Shown: piece after piece, positions 18,852-26,701 of the stretch
Numbering within the stretch: the first letter of the stretch is position 1
Layout: every line of letters begins with the position of its first letter
Origin: Thalassoglobus polymorphus
GTDB taxonomy: Bacteria; Planctomycetota; Planctomycetia; Planctomycetales; Planctomycetaceae
Assembly: GCF_007744255.1 (NCBI RefSeq)
Contig: NZ_CP036267.1
Span: forward strand, 2,297,500 to 2,361,499
DNA: 64,000 nucleotides
Reading direction: 5' to 3'
The notes under the pieces: model-generated
What the model was told of the DNA's origin: nothing
Databases searched by the model: none
What the model saw: only the letters and a program-made list of their open reading frames with translations
Translations under genes and position numbers: made by a program

Positions 18852-18920
18852 TACTTGACCTTCTGGTATGGATTTCTCTCAAAGATGCCCTTTGAGAATG
18901 ATGTAAGGGAATTTGAATTT

Positions 18921-18980
18921 CGCTTTCCTGACTTCGTGCACGACTCTCCACGAGGCAGAACGATCAGACCCAAAAACAAT
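18921..18980 (+). repeat. R1 dispersed repeat, copy 5 (partial)
   Basis: Carries the core variant ACTCTCCACGAGGCAGAAC at 18943-18961, then a spacer and ACAATTT, matching the central and right parts of the R1 copy at 42796. The left end is not recognisable. Confidence 0.65.
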
Positions 18981-19063
18981 TTTTGGATCAGTTCTCGTAA
19001 TACTTTTAGAACCGCTCTCTTTTATTGCAACAACGGTCCGATGTTGAAGTGAAGTGAGAGTAC

Positions 19064-19138
19064 CCGATCCTGAAACCTGAATTTACTCTCTCAGACGCTG
19101 AGAGAAGTGATCATTCCAAAAGTTTCCAGGCTGGTTCT
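19064..19138 (+). repeat. R2 dispersed repeat, copy 2
   Basis: Matches the copies at 7219 and 32507. Its internal stem is CTCTCAG-ACG-CTGAGAG, where the other two have CTCAA/TTGAG. An A-T pair is thus replaced by G-C on both arms, which suggests the hairpin is selected. It ends CCAGGCTGGTTCTT. Confidence 0.8.
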
Positions 19139-19254
19139 TAAATATCTTGGGCGAAATTTCACTATCAGTTGCCATTGATAAGTGAATTCCTCATGATCTG
19201 AAAGTGTTCCTACAAAATTTGTCCTGCCCCTTTCCTTTCAATGGAGACCTCTTC

Positions 19255-20580
19255 ATGCCAACTCGCCGAACTTTTCTTCAAACAACTGCAGCGACAACAT
19301 TCGTTGCGGCAGCTCCTGCATTTGTTCGGGGACAAAACCTGAATTCAAAACTTCAACTTGCTGGAATCGGGTGCGACGGCAAAGGCTGGTCGGACATCAA
19401 CGAAATGGCTGGCCACGATAAAACGCATCATGTGGCGTTTTGCGATATCGATCTTGCTCGTACAGCAAAGGTCCACAAGCTTCAGCCCGACGCGCCGATT
19501 TTTCAAGATTACCGCGAGATGCTGGAGAAGCTCGGCGATAAGATTGATGGCTCGACAGTCTCCACTCCGGATCACATGCACGCGCGCATTACTACTGACC
19601 TGATGAACATGGGGAAGCATGTTTACTGTCAGAAACCTTTGACTCATAACGTCAGCGAAGCACGTCAGCTGCGAAAGCTGGCGAAAGATTCGGGAGTCAT
19701 TACGCGACTCGGTAACCAGATTCATTCGCATTCACATTATCGGACTGCTGCGAAGACGATTCAGGATGGTGCGATTGGCAAGGTCAAAGAAGTTCGCTCA
19801 TGGTGTGCTGCGACTGGCCATGGAAAGTCTGGCTATGTTGACCGTCCCAAGTCTCCAATTGCACCGCCGGAAACTGCAGATTGGGATCTCTGGGTCGGTG
19901 TTGCTCCAATGCGTCCTTACGGCGACGTGAAGTGCTATCACCCTTGGGGGTGGCGTGACTGGCAAGATTTTGGCAATGGTGCGTTAGGTGACTTTGGGTG
20001 CCATATCTTTGATCCAGTCTTCACTGCTTTGAACATCAACAACGGACCACTCTCCTTTTCTGCCGGACACACCGGGATGAATGATGAGATCTGGCCTGCC
20101 CAAACGCACGTCAAATACACATTCCCGGGAACGGAATATACAACGAGCAAGTCGATTCCGATCAGCTGGGATGATGGCGGTTCACTGCCAAGTACAGGTG
20201 GCTCACACATCCCTGGAGATGTTCGCTTGCCTGCGAGTGGATCGATTCTGATCGGAGAGACTGGAACCATGGTGATTCCACACGTCGGAGCGATGAGGCT
20301 TTACACCGGGAAAGGTACCTCTGATAAAGAATACCCAGTGCTGGAAAGTTTGAATCACTATCACGGTTGGGTCGATGGTTGCCTCTCTGGAAAACAGCCG
20401 AGTGATGGTTTCGAATACGGTGGAAACTTGACTGAAGCCGTCCTCCTCGGAAACATCGCGGTTCGTTACAAAGGCGAAAAACTGAACTGGAACGAAAAAG
20501 AAATGAAAATCACGAACAACGAAGAAGCCAACAAGTGGCTTTCTCGTGAATATCGTGATGGTTGGAAATTAGATTCCTAA
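19255..20580 (+). CDS. Tat-exported Gfo/Idh/MocA family oxidoreductase
   Basis: 441 residues from the ATG at 19255, preceded by GGAGACC. The twin-arginine signal is MPTRRTFLQTTAATTFV. An N-terminal Rossmann-type domain follows (LQLAGIGCDGKGWSDINE), then STPDHMHA and the QKPLTHNV block, where the family has EKP. The C-terminal half (DFGCHIFDPVF, GSHIPGDVRLPASG) is the planctomycete type. These exported members probably act on sugars using tightly bound NAD(P); the substrate is unknown. An in-frame codon at 19204 is unlikely as it would bury the signal. Confidence 0.88.
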   Translation: MPTRRTFLQTTAATTFVAAAPAFVRGQNLNSKLQLAGIGCDGKGWSDINEMAGHDKTHHVAFCDIDLARTAKVHKLQPDAPIFQDYREMLEKLGDKIDGSTVSTPDHMHARITTDLMNMGKHVYCQKPLTHNVSEARQLRKLAKDSGVITRLGNQIHSHSHYRTAAKTIQDGAIGKVKEVRSWCAATGHGKSGYVDRPKSPIAPPETADWDLWVGVAPMRPYGDVKCYHPWGWRDWQDFGNGALGDFGCHIFDPVFTALNINNGPLSFSAGHTGMNDEIWPAQTHVKYTFPGTEYTTSKSIPISWDDGGSLPSTGGSHIPGDVRLPASGSILIGETGTMVIPHVGAMRLYTGKGTSDKEYPVLESLNHYHGWVDGCLSGKQPSDGFEYGGNLTEAVLLGNIAVRYKGEKLNWNEKEMKITNNEEANKWLSREYRDGWKLDS

Positions 20581-20635
20581 AGAGATCTACATTTCTGTAC
20601 TTCAGAATGATTGCAGAATTTACTGCTTCCTGTTG

Positions 20636-20678
20636 ACAAGTTCTCGGAACCTGAGTGGTTCCGGGGACTTGTTATTTT
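20636..20678 (+). terminator. Terminator of the Gfo/Idh gene
   Basis: Stem 20636-20651 pairs fully with 20657-20672 when G-U pairs are allowed (ACAAGT...GGAACC with GGTTCC...ACTTGT), loop TGAGT, followed by TATTTT. It lies 56 bases past the Gfo/Idh stop. Confidence 0.75.
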
Positions 20679-20700
20679 AGAACCAGTCCGAAAAGTTATC
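20677..20700 (-). repeat. R2 repeat fragment
   Basis: The reverse complement reads AACTTTTCGGACTGGTTCTA, the right-hand end of R2 (compare GGTTTTCGGACTGGTTCT at 7277). It lies between the terminator and the start of the nitrilase-family gene, so it could affect that gene's leader. Confidence 0.55.
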
Positions 20701-20705
20701 CTAAG

Positions 20706-21677
20706 ATGAAACCAATTCGTGCAGCTGCTGTTCAGTTCAATCATGTTCCGGGTGACAAAGCTGCGAACATGGAGATCATTTCCGGCTTTGTGGAGCAGGC
20801 TGCTGCCGACAACGTCGACTTGCTTATCTTTCCGGAAATGTGCATCACCGGATATTGGCATCTACGAGACTTTCCGCGTGAACAAATTGAAGAGCTGGCT
20901 GAATCGGTTCCTGCAGGACCAGCCTCTCAAGAGTTGCTGGAGCATTCGAAACGTACCGGCATGACAATCGGCGCTGGCCTGATTGAAGCGGGCGACGACG
21001 GCAAGCTGTACAATTCATTTGTCGTCGCGATGCCCGATGGACGCGTTGAAACGCATCGTAAGTTGCACTGCTTTATCAACGAACACATGAGTTCGGGAAA
21101 TGACTTCACCGTGTTCGATATCCCGCAAGGTGCGCGTGTTGGAGTGTTGATTTGTTACGACAACAACATCGGTGAAAACGTTCGGATGAATGCCCTCATG
21201 GGAGCCGAAATTTTGCTCGCCCCGCATCAAACAGGCGGGTGCAATTCGCCTAGCCCTAAGTGCATGGGCGTGGTCGATACGAAGTTGTGGGATCAGCGAA
21301 AAGAGAATCCCTCGGCGATTGAGGCCGAATTTAGAGGTTCGAAAGGTCGCCAATGGCTGATGAAATGGCTTCCTGCACGCGCACACGACAACGGACTCTT
21401 TTTGCTGTTCGCCAATGGGGTCGGAACGGACGACAACGAAGTTCGCACCGGGAATTCTATGATCCTCGATCCCTATGGGGATGTGATTACTGAAACATGG
21501 AAAGCTCAGGACGAAATGGTTGTCGCTGACCTTGATCCATCTCTCAGGGTGATGTGTACCGGCCAACGCTGGCTGACCACTCGCCGTCCGGAGTTATTCG
21601 GCCTGCTTACTGAGAAAACGGGCATTGAAGAAGAGACTCGCACCGTGCGGTTTCGACGACAGACACAGGGCGAATAA
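20706..21677 (+). CDS. Carbon-nitrogen hydrolase (nitrilase superfamily)
   Basis: 323 residues from the ATG at 20706. The Glu-Lys-Cys triad is intact: Glu44 (IFPEMCITGYW), Lys119 (THRKLHCF) and Cys150 (VGVLICYDNNIGENVR). Such enzymes hydrolyse amides, carbamoyl groups or nitriles in the cytosol; the substrate is not predictable. No signal peptide. It reads away from the Gfo/Idh gene, with the Gfo/Idh terminator between them, and so probably has its own promoter. Confidence 0.88.
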   Translation: MKPIRAAAVQFNHVPGDKAANMEIISGFVEQAAADNVDLLIFPEMCITGYWHLRDFPREQIEELAESVPAGPASQELLEHSKRTGMTIGAGLIEAGDDGKLYNSFVVAMPDGRVETHRKLHCFINEHMSSGNDFTVFDIPQGARVGVLICYDNNIGENVRMNALMGAEILLAPHQTGGCNSPSPKCMGVVDTKLWDQRKENPSAIEAEFRGSKGRQWLMKWLPARAHDNGLFLLFANGVGTDDNEVRTGNSMILDPYGDVITETWKAQDEMVVADLDPSLRVMCTGQRWLTTRRPELFGLLTEKTGIEEETRTVRFRRQTQGE

Positions 21678-21747
21678 GAAAACGTCACCCGGACAGGCTC
21701 ACTGAACGTTCTTGAGTTCACCTCAAAGATAACGCAGGCTGACGTCC

Positions 21748-22281
21748 ATGAGGCTTCCAATGAATCAGGTCGAATTCTGGAATGTCGTTGGCGTTCTGGT
21801 GGTGCTGCTGGCACTCCTTCCGGTTCTTTATTTCGTGGTCTTGATGTTTCGGATTCTCTTTTCCGCCTTCATGGATCGAAGAGGCCGGGAGATCCACCTT
21901 GATGATCCACTTTTTGGGAGCCTGAAGTCTTGGGAGAAGTGGGAGCACTGGGAAGGAGATGTCGAGTTCGGTGCAGGTGAAATTGAGAGAGTGATGATTT
22001 TTATTGATGCGAATGCCGATGGACCAACTGAATCTCAGAGAGCCCTGTTTCGAAAAATTCGCAGCCAATATTCATCTATTCTCCCCGAAATCGAAGCTGC
22101 ACTCCGTAAGTACGTGGGAGAGAACTGGGAGTTTGAACTGGTCTCGATTTCCATCCCAACTGCTGCAGAAACATGGGACTGGTCCGCGGGGTACTTTGCA
22201 GAGACAGACGAAGATGGAGACATGGGCTATGACGTTCACTTCAAGAACTGGAGCGTGAGTGATGTCATCGGGGGCGATTAA
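21748..22281 (+). CDS. Small membrane-anchored protein of unknown function
   Basis: 177 residues: one membrane segment at about 12-38, then a soluble acidic domain with WEKWEHWEGDVEFG, a central helix (RALFRKIRSQYSSILPEIEAALRKYV) and a C-terminal strand region ending YDVHFKNWSVSDVIGGD. I do not recognise the family; the soluble part reads like a small alpha/beta fold. It lies 70 bases after the nitrilase-family gene on the same strand and could be co-transcribed with it. Confidence 0.7.
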   Translation: MRLPMNQVEFWNVVGVLVVLLALLPVLYFVVLMFRILFSAFMDRRGREIHLDDPLFGSLKSWEKWEHWEGDVEFGAGEIERVMIFIDANADGPTESQRALFRKIRSQYSSILPEIEAALRKYVGENWEFELVSISIPTAAETWDWSAGYFAETDEDGDMGYDVHFKNWSVSDVIGGD

Positions 22282-22339
22282 GAATCAGCTTTGTGATTCA
22301 GCTTTGGGCTTTGCTTCAGGGCATTTTCAATATCTGTTG

Positions 22340-22462
22340 AGCCGGCGAAGGTCACATTCCTGACTCATAGACTGTTCGTCACGAGGCAGAACACGAACAC
22401 CAATTTTGCTGGTGAAACGCGTCCTTCATGCTCAATTGGTAGAACCAACTGCTCTACATCGG
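22340..22462 (+). repeat. R1 dispersed repeat, copy 6, with an inverted second end
   Basis: The core GTTCGTCACGAGGCAGAAC lies at 22374-22392. To its right, 22413-22462 in reverse complement (TAGAGCAGTTGGTTCTACC, then CATGAAGGACGCGTTTCAC) matches about 45 bases of the left end at 9287. So one full and one inverted partial element lie together between convergent genes. Confidence 0.75.
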
Positions 22463-22555
22463 TTTTGATAAAGGTGTAGTAGTCCTGTCTCGTGGCACTC
22501 AGCCAATCATTCAACAAAACGCTCAATTCGCGGACACAAGAAACACGAAAGTGTT

Positions 22556-23323
22556 CTAAAACGGTTCGTAAACTGTTTCGAAAAGTATTGCGAATGCGTT
22601 GTATGCCCCGTGAAGCGTGATTGCGGTTACGAAGTAGGGAACACCGAGTTGAACGCTGGGGAACGATTTGGTCTGCATGCAGCGATGCCAGATTCTTGAA
22701 AGTCCCAAGGCTGAAATGAGACAGCAAAACGTATGTAAGGCAACGCAGACTGTCCATCGCCAGCGAGTCAACGGGTTCTCCCAGTTGAAAAGATCGAAGC
22801 CGAGATACATTACGTTTTCGACAGCTGCAAAGACTGCGCCACCAGCGAGGGCGCACAGAAAAATTTGCAGTCGATTCTTGATCAGGTAGGGCCGACGTTC
22901 GATCACCCAGAGCGGGATTGCGATTTTCATTAACTCCTCAGCGACCGGCCCAATGAGGATTGCCTGAACCGGATAGATGCCCGACATCGTCCCAATGGTT
23001 CCCAGAAGGACTCCAACGACTGCCAGCGGACCGGCGACACAAACCCAGCATAAGACGAGTGCCCAACTGTCGAGAGATCCGGTTTGTGAAATTCGCCAGT
23101 TGAGCCAATTTTCATAAGTCAGCGCGTCTTCTGGAGGAGGGCCGCTTATTTCAGGCGATCGGCTTGGCTCGCTCCAGATCGATTGGTCAATCGCATCGTC
23201 AATGTTTTCGTGATGCTGCTCATAGTCAATTCTTTCGGCAGCCTTCTCTTCGGAGGGATCGCGTTTCCATCCACCATTTCGCAGATGCGGTTCATTTTCA
23301 ATCGAAGGGTCATGACTGGGCAA
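22556..23323 (-). CDS. PrsW-type intramembrane protease
   Basis: 255 residues with an acidic cytosolic N-terminus (1-85) and about six membrane segments. The CPBP/PrsW signature residues are present: Glu129-Glu130 and Lys133 (AEELMK), Glu169-Asn170 (AAVENV), His197 (ALHTFC) and His238 (TLHGAYN). PrsW cleaves an anti-sigma factor in Bacillus; the target here is unknown. It is the last gene of a tight operon, starting 5 bases after a YbjQ-domain membrane protein, which itself follows a stand-alone YbjQ gene. Confidence 0.85.
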   Translation of the reverse strand: MPSHDPSIENEPHLRNGGWKRDPSEEKAAERIDYEQHHENIDDAIDQSIWSEPSRSPEISGPPPEDALTYENWLNWRISQTGSLDSWALVLCWVCVAGPLAVVGVLLGTIGTMSGIYPVQAILIGPVAEELMKIAIPLWVIERRPYLIKNRLQIFLCALAGGAVFAAVENVMYLGFDLFNWENPLTRWRWTVCVALHTFCCLISALGLSRIWHRCMQTKSFPSVQLGVPYFVTAITLHGAYNAFAILFETVYEPF

Positions 23324-23328
23324 AAAAC

Positions 23329-23865
23329 TTACTCCGAAGTCGAGGCGTGGTAAGCTGTCGCCGATCCAAGAATGGCGGCCATCGGGTTGGCCTGCTTACC
23401 GCGTGTCATTGCTCCGCCGCCGACATCGGCTGTTTCGAGTCGGACATTGCATATCGCGTTGTAGCCTTGCTGGCGTGCAGAATCGATCAGTCTCAGTAGA
23501 GATTCTCGACGTGCGCGATCTTGCATCTTTTGAAAGCTGCGAACTTCTCCGCCGAAGATCCCGCGGATCGCTGCTAAGAATGTTTTCAGATAATCGCTAG
23601 CAATCACTGTTTCAGCGTAGACCATCTTTGGTGGTTTCTGTCCTGGTATCGCAGCTGGAAACGATTTTATTTGTGAGACGATCAGATCGTGAGCTTCTAC
23701 TTCTCGACGTTCAAGGCTTTTGAAGTGTCGATATTCATTCACTCGCCCACCTACAATTCCGATCAGTGGAACTCCAATAAACAAAGCGGCCCAAAAGCAT
23801 ATCATGAGCACCGCAACAAGTGAGTCGTCCACGAGATGGCTCCTAAGAAAATTTTGAAATGACAA
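23329..23865 (-). CDS. Membrane-anchored YbjQ-like protein
   Basis: 178 residues with one N-terminal membrane segment (about 16-39), then a stretch with charged linker (VNEYRHFKSLERREVEAHD) and a region that resembles the YbjQ/UPF0145 domain: ETVIASDYLKTFLAAIRGIFGGEVRSF, RARRESLLRLIDSARQQGYNAICNVRLET. Compare the neighbouring stand-alone YbjQ. The domain forms pentamers in solved structures; its role is unknown. The gene lies between ybjQ (57-base gap) and prsW (5-base gap). Confidence 0.75.
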   Translation of the reverse strand: MSFQNFLRSHLVDDSLVAVLMICFWAALFIGVPLIGIVGGRVNEYRHFKSLERREVEAHDLIVSQIKSFPAAIPGQKPPKMVYAETVIASDYLKTFLAAIRGIFGGEVRSFQKMQDRARRESLLRLIDSARQQGYNAICNVRLETADVGGGAMTRGKQANPMAAILGSATAYHASTSE

Positions 23866-23922
23866 CCAGTGAAAAGTGGCAACCAGAGAAATTGAGGAAG
23901 CGCAGAGAATTTCCTTGCTGGG

Positions 23923-24252
23923 TTAGCTCATGGTCGCTGGCTCGACGATGACTGCGGTTCCGTAAGCGTAAAGTTCGGCCGCACCTTGCGTCACAGCACT
24001 GGTTGTGAAGCGGACATTCACCACGGCATTGGCGCCCAACTCATCAGCCTGTGCCATCATTCGCTCGATTGCTTGTCGTCGCGATTCGGTCAACAGTTCT
24101 GTGTAGCCTTTGAGTTCTCCTCCCACAACGTTTTTTAGGCCAGCCATGATGTCTCGTCCGAGATGTTTGGCACGAACCGTGTTCCCTTGAACAATGCCGC
24201 GAATCTCTGTGATTTCATAGCCAGCAACTGTTTCCGTGTTTGTTACGATCAT
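23923..24252 (-). CDS. YbjQ family protein (UPF0145)
   Basis: 109 residues, the standard YbjQ length. Family blocks: VAGYEITEIRGIVQGNTVRA, LKNVVGGELKGYTELL, ESRRQAIERMMAQADELGANAVVNVRF and a final YGTAVIV. Cytosolic, with no signal. It is the first gene of the three-gene minus-strand operon with the YbjQ-like membrane protein and PrsW. Confidence 0.92.
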   Translation of the reverse strand: MIVTNTETVAGYEITEIRGIVQGNTVRAKHLGRDIMAGLKNVVGGELKGYTELLTESRRQAIERMMAQADELGANAVVNVRFTTSAVTQGAAELYAYGTAVIVEPATMS

Positions 24253-24777
24253 CTTGGTTTCGTCCTAAACATGTAATGATGAAGAATATGGAACACTAAC
24301 AATACGTCTGAATTTGATGTCGTTCACGAGACTTGCTGTCAATTCAACACTTTCGCGTTGTGTGAGTCTGTGAAGGAGGCTTTTTATGCGGTGAATCGCT
24401 CATTTCTACGAGCTGGAATGTCTATCTTTTGCGAAAATTTGGCTTCAAATTTTGTGTGTGAGGAGCGTTTTCAGCTCTGAGTTCGCCTGCAAAAACGAGC
24501 TCTCTGTGCGTCAAATTTTCTGTAAATCGCTCTAAATGCGAGAATTCTCAAAAACAGAACATTTTAACTGCACTGCCTAGTACTGACTGATGTGTTTTCA
24601 TCTCATTGCTGTGAATCGGTTTGCGCGAAATCCCAACATTGAGATTGAATCAATCTTCGGTTTCTAACGCAACCCCGAGTGAAAATGGTTGAATTCCTCA
24701 TCTGTTAAATTAAGAATCCTGCGCAAAGCTTACGGGTTTTTCCAATTTTCCGGGCAGTTCCAGAAACGGAGTGCAGA
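24253..24777. other. Intergenic region between divergent genes
   Basis: A 525-base AT-rich gap between ybjQ (-) and the CAP-domain gene (+). It contains one perfect hairpin, AAAATTTG-GCTT-CAAATTTT at 24434-24453, without a T-run. No open frame, tRNA, R1 or R2 repeat was found. Both promoters must be here. Confidence 0.5.
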
Positions 24778-25197
24778 ATGACGAGGATGAAGCTAAGAGG
24801 AATGGTATTGAGTTTGTTCGGGTGTGCGGTTCTATTTATGGGAGCCGAATCCGGAACTGAGTCAAAGCCACTCACTGAGTACAAACTCATCCAGCAAATG
24901 TATGCGTCGGCGACGAATCATCGAGCCCGCTCAGGGATGTTCGCTCAACAGTTGGACGAAGATCTTTGTCGCCAAGCCCAAGCATGGGCAAACAATATGG
25001 CCAACCGAAACATGATGTATCATGGTGGCGGTGAGCAAGTTGTTGGTCGTGGATATGGAAGTCCGGAAGCATGCGTTCAGGGATGGATTAACTCACCAGG
25101 ACACCGCATGTGGGTTCTAGGTGGAAACGGTCGCTGTGGTTTTGGTGTTCAGCGATCCTGGAGTGGTCAATGGTATTATGCTGGCGTCTTTCGTTAA
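24778..25197 (+). CDS. Secreted CAP-domain (SCP-like) protein
   Basis: 139 residues with a signal peptide (LRGMVLSLFGCAVLFMGAES; LFGC could be a weak lipobox). The mature part is a compact CAP domain: ATNHRARSGM, QAQAWANNMANRNMMYHGGGEQVV, ACVQGWINSPGHRMWVL and CGFGVQRS..WYYAGVF, so the cavity His and the SPGHR block are conserved. The function of bacterial CAP proteins is mostly unknown. A strong terminator follows, so it is transcribed alone. Confidence 0.88.
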   Translation: MTRMKLRGMVLSLFGCAVLFMGAESGTESKPLTEYKLIQQMYASATNHRARSGMFAQQLDEDLCRQAQAWANNMANRNMMYHGGGEQVVGRGYGSPEACVQGWINSPGHRMWVLGGNGRCGFGVQRSWSGQWYYAGVFR

Positions 25198-25225
25198 GCG
25201 ATCCTGACGACTCGAATTGATCTTG

Positions 25226-25263
25226 CGCTGCACAGAGACATGTCTCTGTGCAGCGTTTTTTTT
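25226..25263 (+). terminator. Strong intrinsic terminator after the CAP gene
   Basis: A perfect 30-base palindrome at 25226-25255 (arm CGCTGCACAGAGACA and its exact complement) is followed by eight T. The start of the stem lies about 30 bases past the CAP stop codon. Confidence 0.95.
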
Positions 25264-25505
25264 GTCGTCACTTCATTTTCGGATCGATACAACTTAGTTG
25301 GCTAGTTGGTTGGTTGAATGTTCGCTGTGCTCCTGGATCAACTCTGAATGGTGACTGCATCAAGATTAAAAAACATTTTCGGAACTCTTGCGGGTGAGAG
25401 GGGTTTAACAACCAGAAGTTCTGCGTGGAAAACGACGCAGAGCCAGATCAGGTCCCTTTGATCGACTGGATGATTTTGTCTCGACCCTTACTGCGGAGTA
25501 AACAG

Positions 25506-26375
25506 ATGCAGCGTTCTCTATTCACATTGATGATTCTTGGTGGGCTCGTTGCCTTTTCGCCGATTGCCGAAGCACAGCGTCCCGAAGGCGGAGGCGGACG
25601 GGGACGTGGTCCCGGTGGATTTCGAGGTGGTCCTCCCGGAGGTGGTCAGGCAGGTGGTGGACAGTTCAGTATGATCGGGCTGGTCGGTAATGAGCAGGTC
25701 CAGAAAGAGATCGGTCTTGAAGGAGAGAGTTTAGAAGCTGTGAAAAAGGTGGTTTCGGACTTGAGAGAACAAGGTCGTGGACAGTTTTCGAACTTTGGAA
25801 ATCTTCGTGAAATGAGCCAGGAGGATCGCGACAAGGCGATGGCTGAAATCCGAAAACAACGCGATGAAACCAATGCCAAAGCGGCTCAGGAAATCGAAAA
25901 ACATCTCTCGAAAGAACAGAAGACACGGCTTGAACAAATCGCCTTGCAACAACAGGGAATTCGTGCACTCGATGATGACAAAGTTGTTGTCAAACTTGAA
26001 CTCTCTGAAGAGCAGCAACTGAAGATTGTAGAGTTGTTGGAAAGCCAGAGAGCTGCACAGCAAGAGCTGATGGAAAGTCTACGAGGAGGCGGTCGTGAAG
26101 GTGGCCGAGAAGGGTTTGCAGAGGCTCGGGAGAAAATCGAGGCACTCCGAAAAGAGTCTGACGAAAAGTTGATGGCTGTCTTGACTGACTCTCAGAAAAC
26201 AAAATTCGCAGAAATGAAGGGCAAGCCTTTCGAACTCGAACGAAGCAGAATGCGACGTGGAGATCGTCCTCAAGGCGATCGTGGTGGCCGCGGAGCTAAT
26301 CGTGGCGAAGGACGTGGAGAGGGGCGCGGCGAAGGACGTGGCGAGCGATCTCGGCAACGGCCACAATCTGAATAG
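25506..26375 (+). CDS. Exported Gly/Arg-rich protein with LTxxQ-like helices
   Basis: 289 residues from the ATG at 25506, after GGAGTAAACAG. It has a signal peptide (LFTLMILGGLVAFSPIAEA), a Gly-rich stretch (about 26-55), then a long charged helical region with motifs resembling LTxxQ: LSKEQKTRLEQI, LSEEQQLKIVELL, LTDSQKTKFAEM. The C-terminus is a low-complexity GEGR repeat encoded by a 12-base DNA repeat near 26304-26345. Similar exported proteins are common in planctomycetes; the LTxxQ pattern recalls periplasmic Spy/CpxP. Function unknown. Confidence 0.8.
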   Translation: MQRSLFTLMILGGLVAFSPIAEAQRPEGGGGRGRGPGGFRGGPPGGGQAGGGQFSMIGLVGNEQVQKEIGLEGESLEAVKKVVSDLREQGRGQFSNFGNLREMSQEDRDKAMAEIRKQRDETNAKAAQEIEKHLSKEQKTRLEQIALQQQGIRALDDDKVVVKLELSEEQQLKIVELLESQRAAQQELMESLRGGGREGGREGFAEAREKIEALRKESDEKLMAVLTDSQKTKFAEMKGKPFELERSRMRRGDRPQGDRGGRGANRGEGRGEGRGEGRGERSRQRPQSE

Positions 26376-26439
26376 TCATTCCGATATGTCGTTCATTCTC
26401 TGAATCGCGAAGCATCAATTTGAATCTTTATCATCCCCG

Positions 26440-26473
26440 ACGACCGCCTGAAAATTTCAGTCGGTCGTTTTTT
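26440..26473 (+). terminator. Intrinsic terminator after the Gly/Arg-rich gene
   Basis: Stem ACGACCG/CGGTCGT encloses CTGAAAATTTCAG, which also pairs with itself, followed by six T. It lies about 65 bases past the stop codon at 26375. Confidence 0.85.
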
Positions 26474-26488
26474 CGTTTTCTCGTGATG

Positions 26489-26548
26489 TACTGCCGCGCC
26501 CAGCATTACCGCGCACCGTACTGTTGGGGCCAGCATTGTCGAGTCCAG
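26489..26548. repeat. Four tandem 15-base repeats
   Basis: Units TACTGCCGCGCCCAG, CATTACCGCGCACCG, TACTGTTGGGGCCAG and CATTGTCGAGTCCAG follow one another without a gap, then TAT. Units 1/3 and 2/4 are the closer pairs. Read on the minus strand in one frame they give Asn/Gly/Ala-rich five-residue repeats, but no supported gene contains them. Confidence 0.75.
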
Positions 26549-26583
26549 TATTTAATTGAGGGCGTTGTTTCTTCACTGGCGCA

Positions 26584-26605
26584 CGGTAGAGCAAATTACT
26601 CTAAG
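26584..26605 (-). repeat. Single R1 repeat end
   Basis: The reverse complement, TTAGAGTAATTTGCTCTACC, matches the left terminal repeat of R1 at 9286. No core is seen nearby, so this is a lone end, about 95 bases before the DUF1853 gene. Confidence 0.55.
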
Positions 26606-26701
26606 AGAATCATTCGCGTTTCTTGGCGACAACTTGTTAAAGTCGAGCTTCTGTTCTGTATCGCTTGATGCCAATCGCTGAATGACCAGTCGCCAGAAAT
26701 A

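Larger units (their letters stand above)
18852..19254. other. Intergenic region between divergent Tat-exported genes
   Basis: A 403-base gap between the M19-like gene (-) and a Gfo/Idh gene (+). It contains an R1 copy (18921-18980) and an R2 copy (19064-19138). The last hundred bases before 19255 are AT-rich and presumably hold the promoter. No further gene is visible. Confidence 0.5.

Noticed and set aside
22365-22856. 163-codon minus-strand frame overlapping prsW
   Set aside because: It overlaps the 3' part of the PrsW gene in another frame and runs through an R1 repeat; PrsW has catalytic motifs.
26420-26668. 82-codon plus-strand frame over the 15-base tandem repeat
   Set aside because: It begins inside the terminator region and its only structure is the tandem repeat; no start site support.
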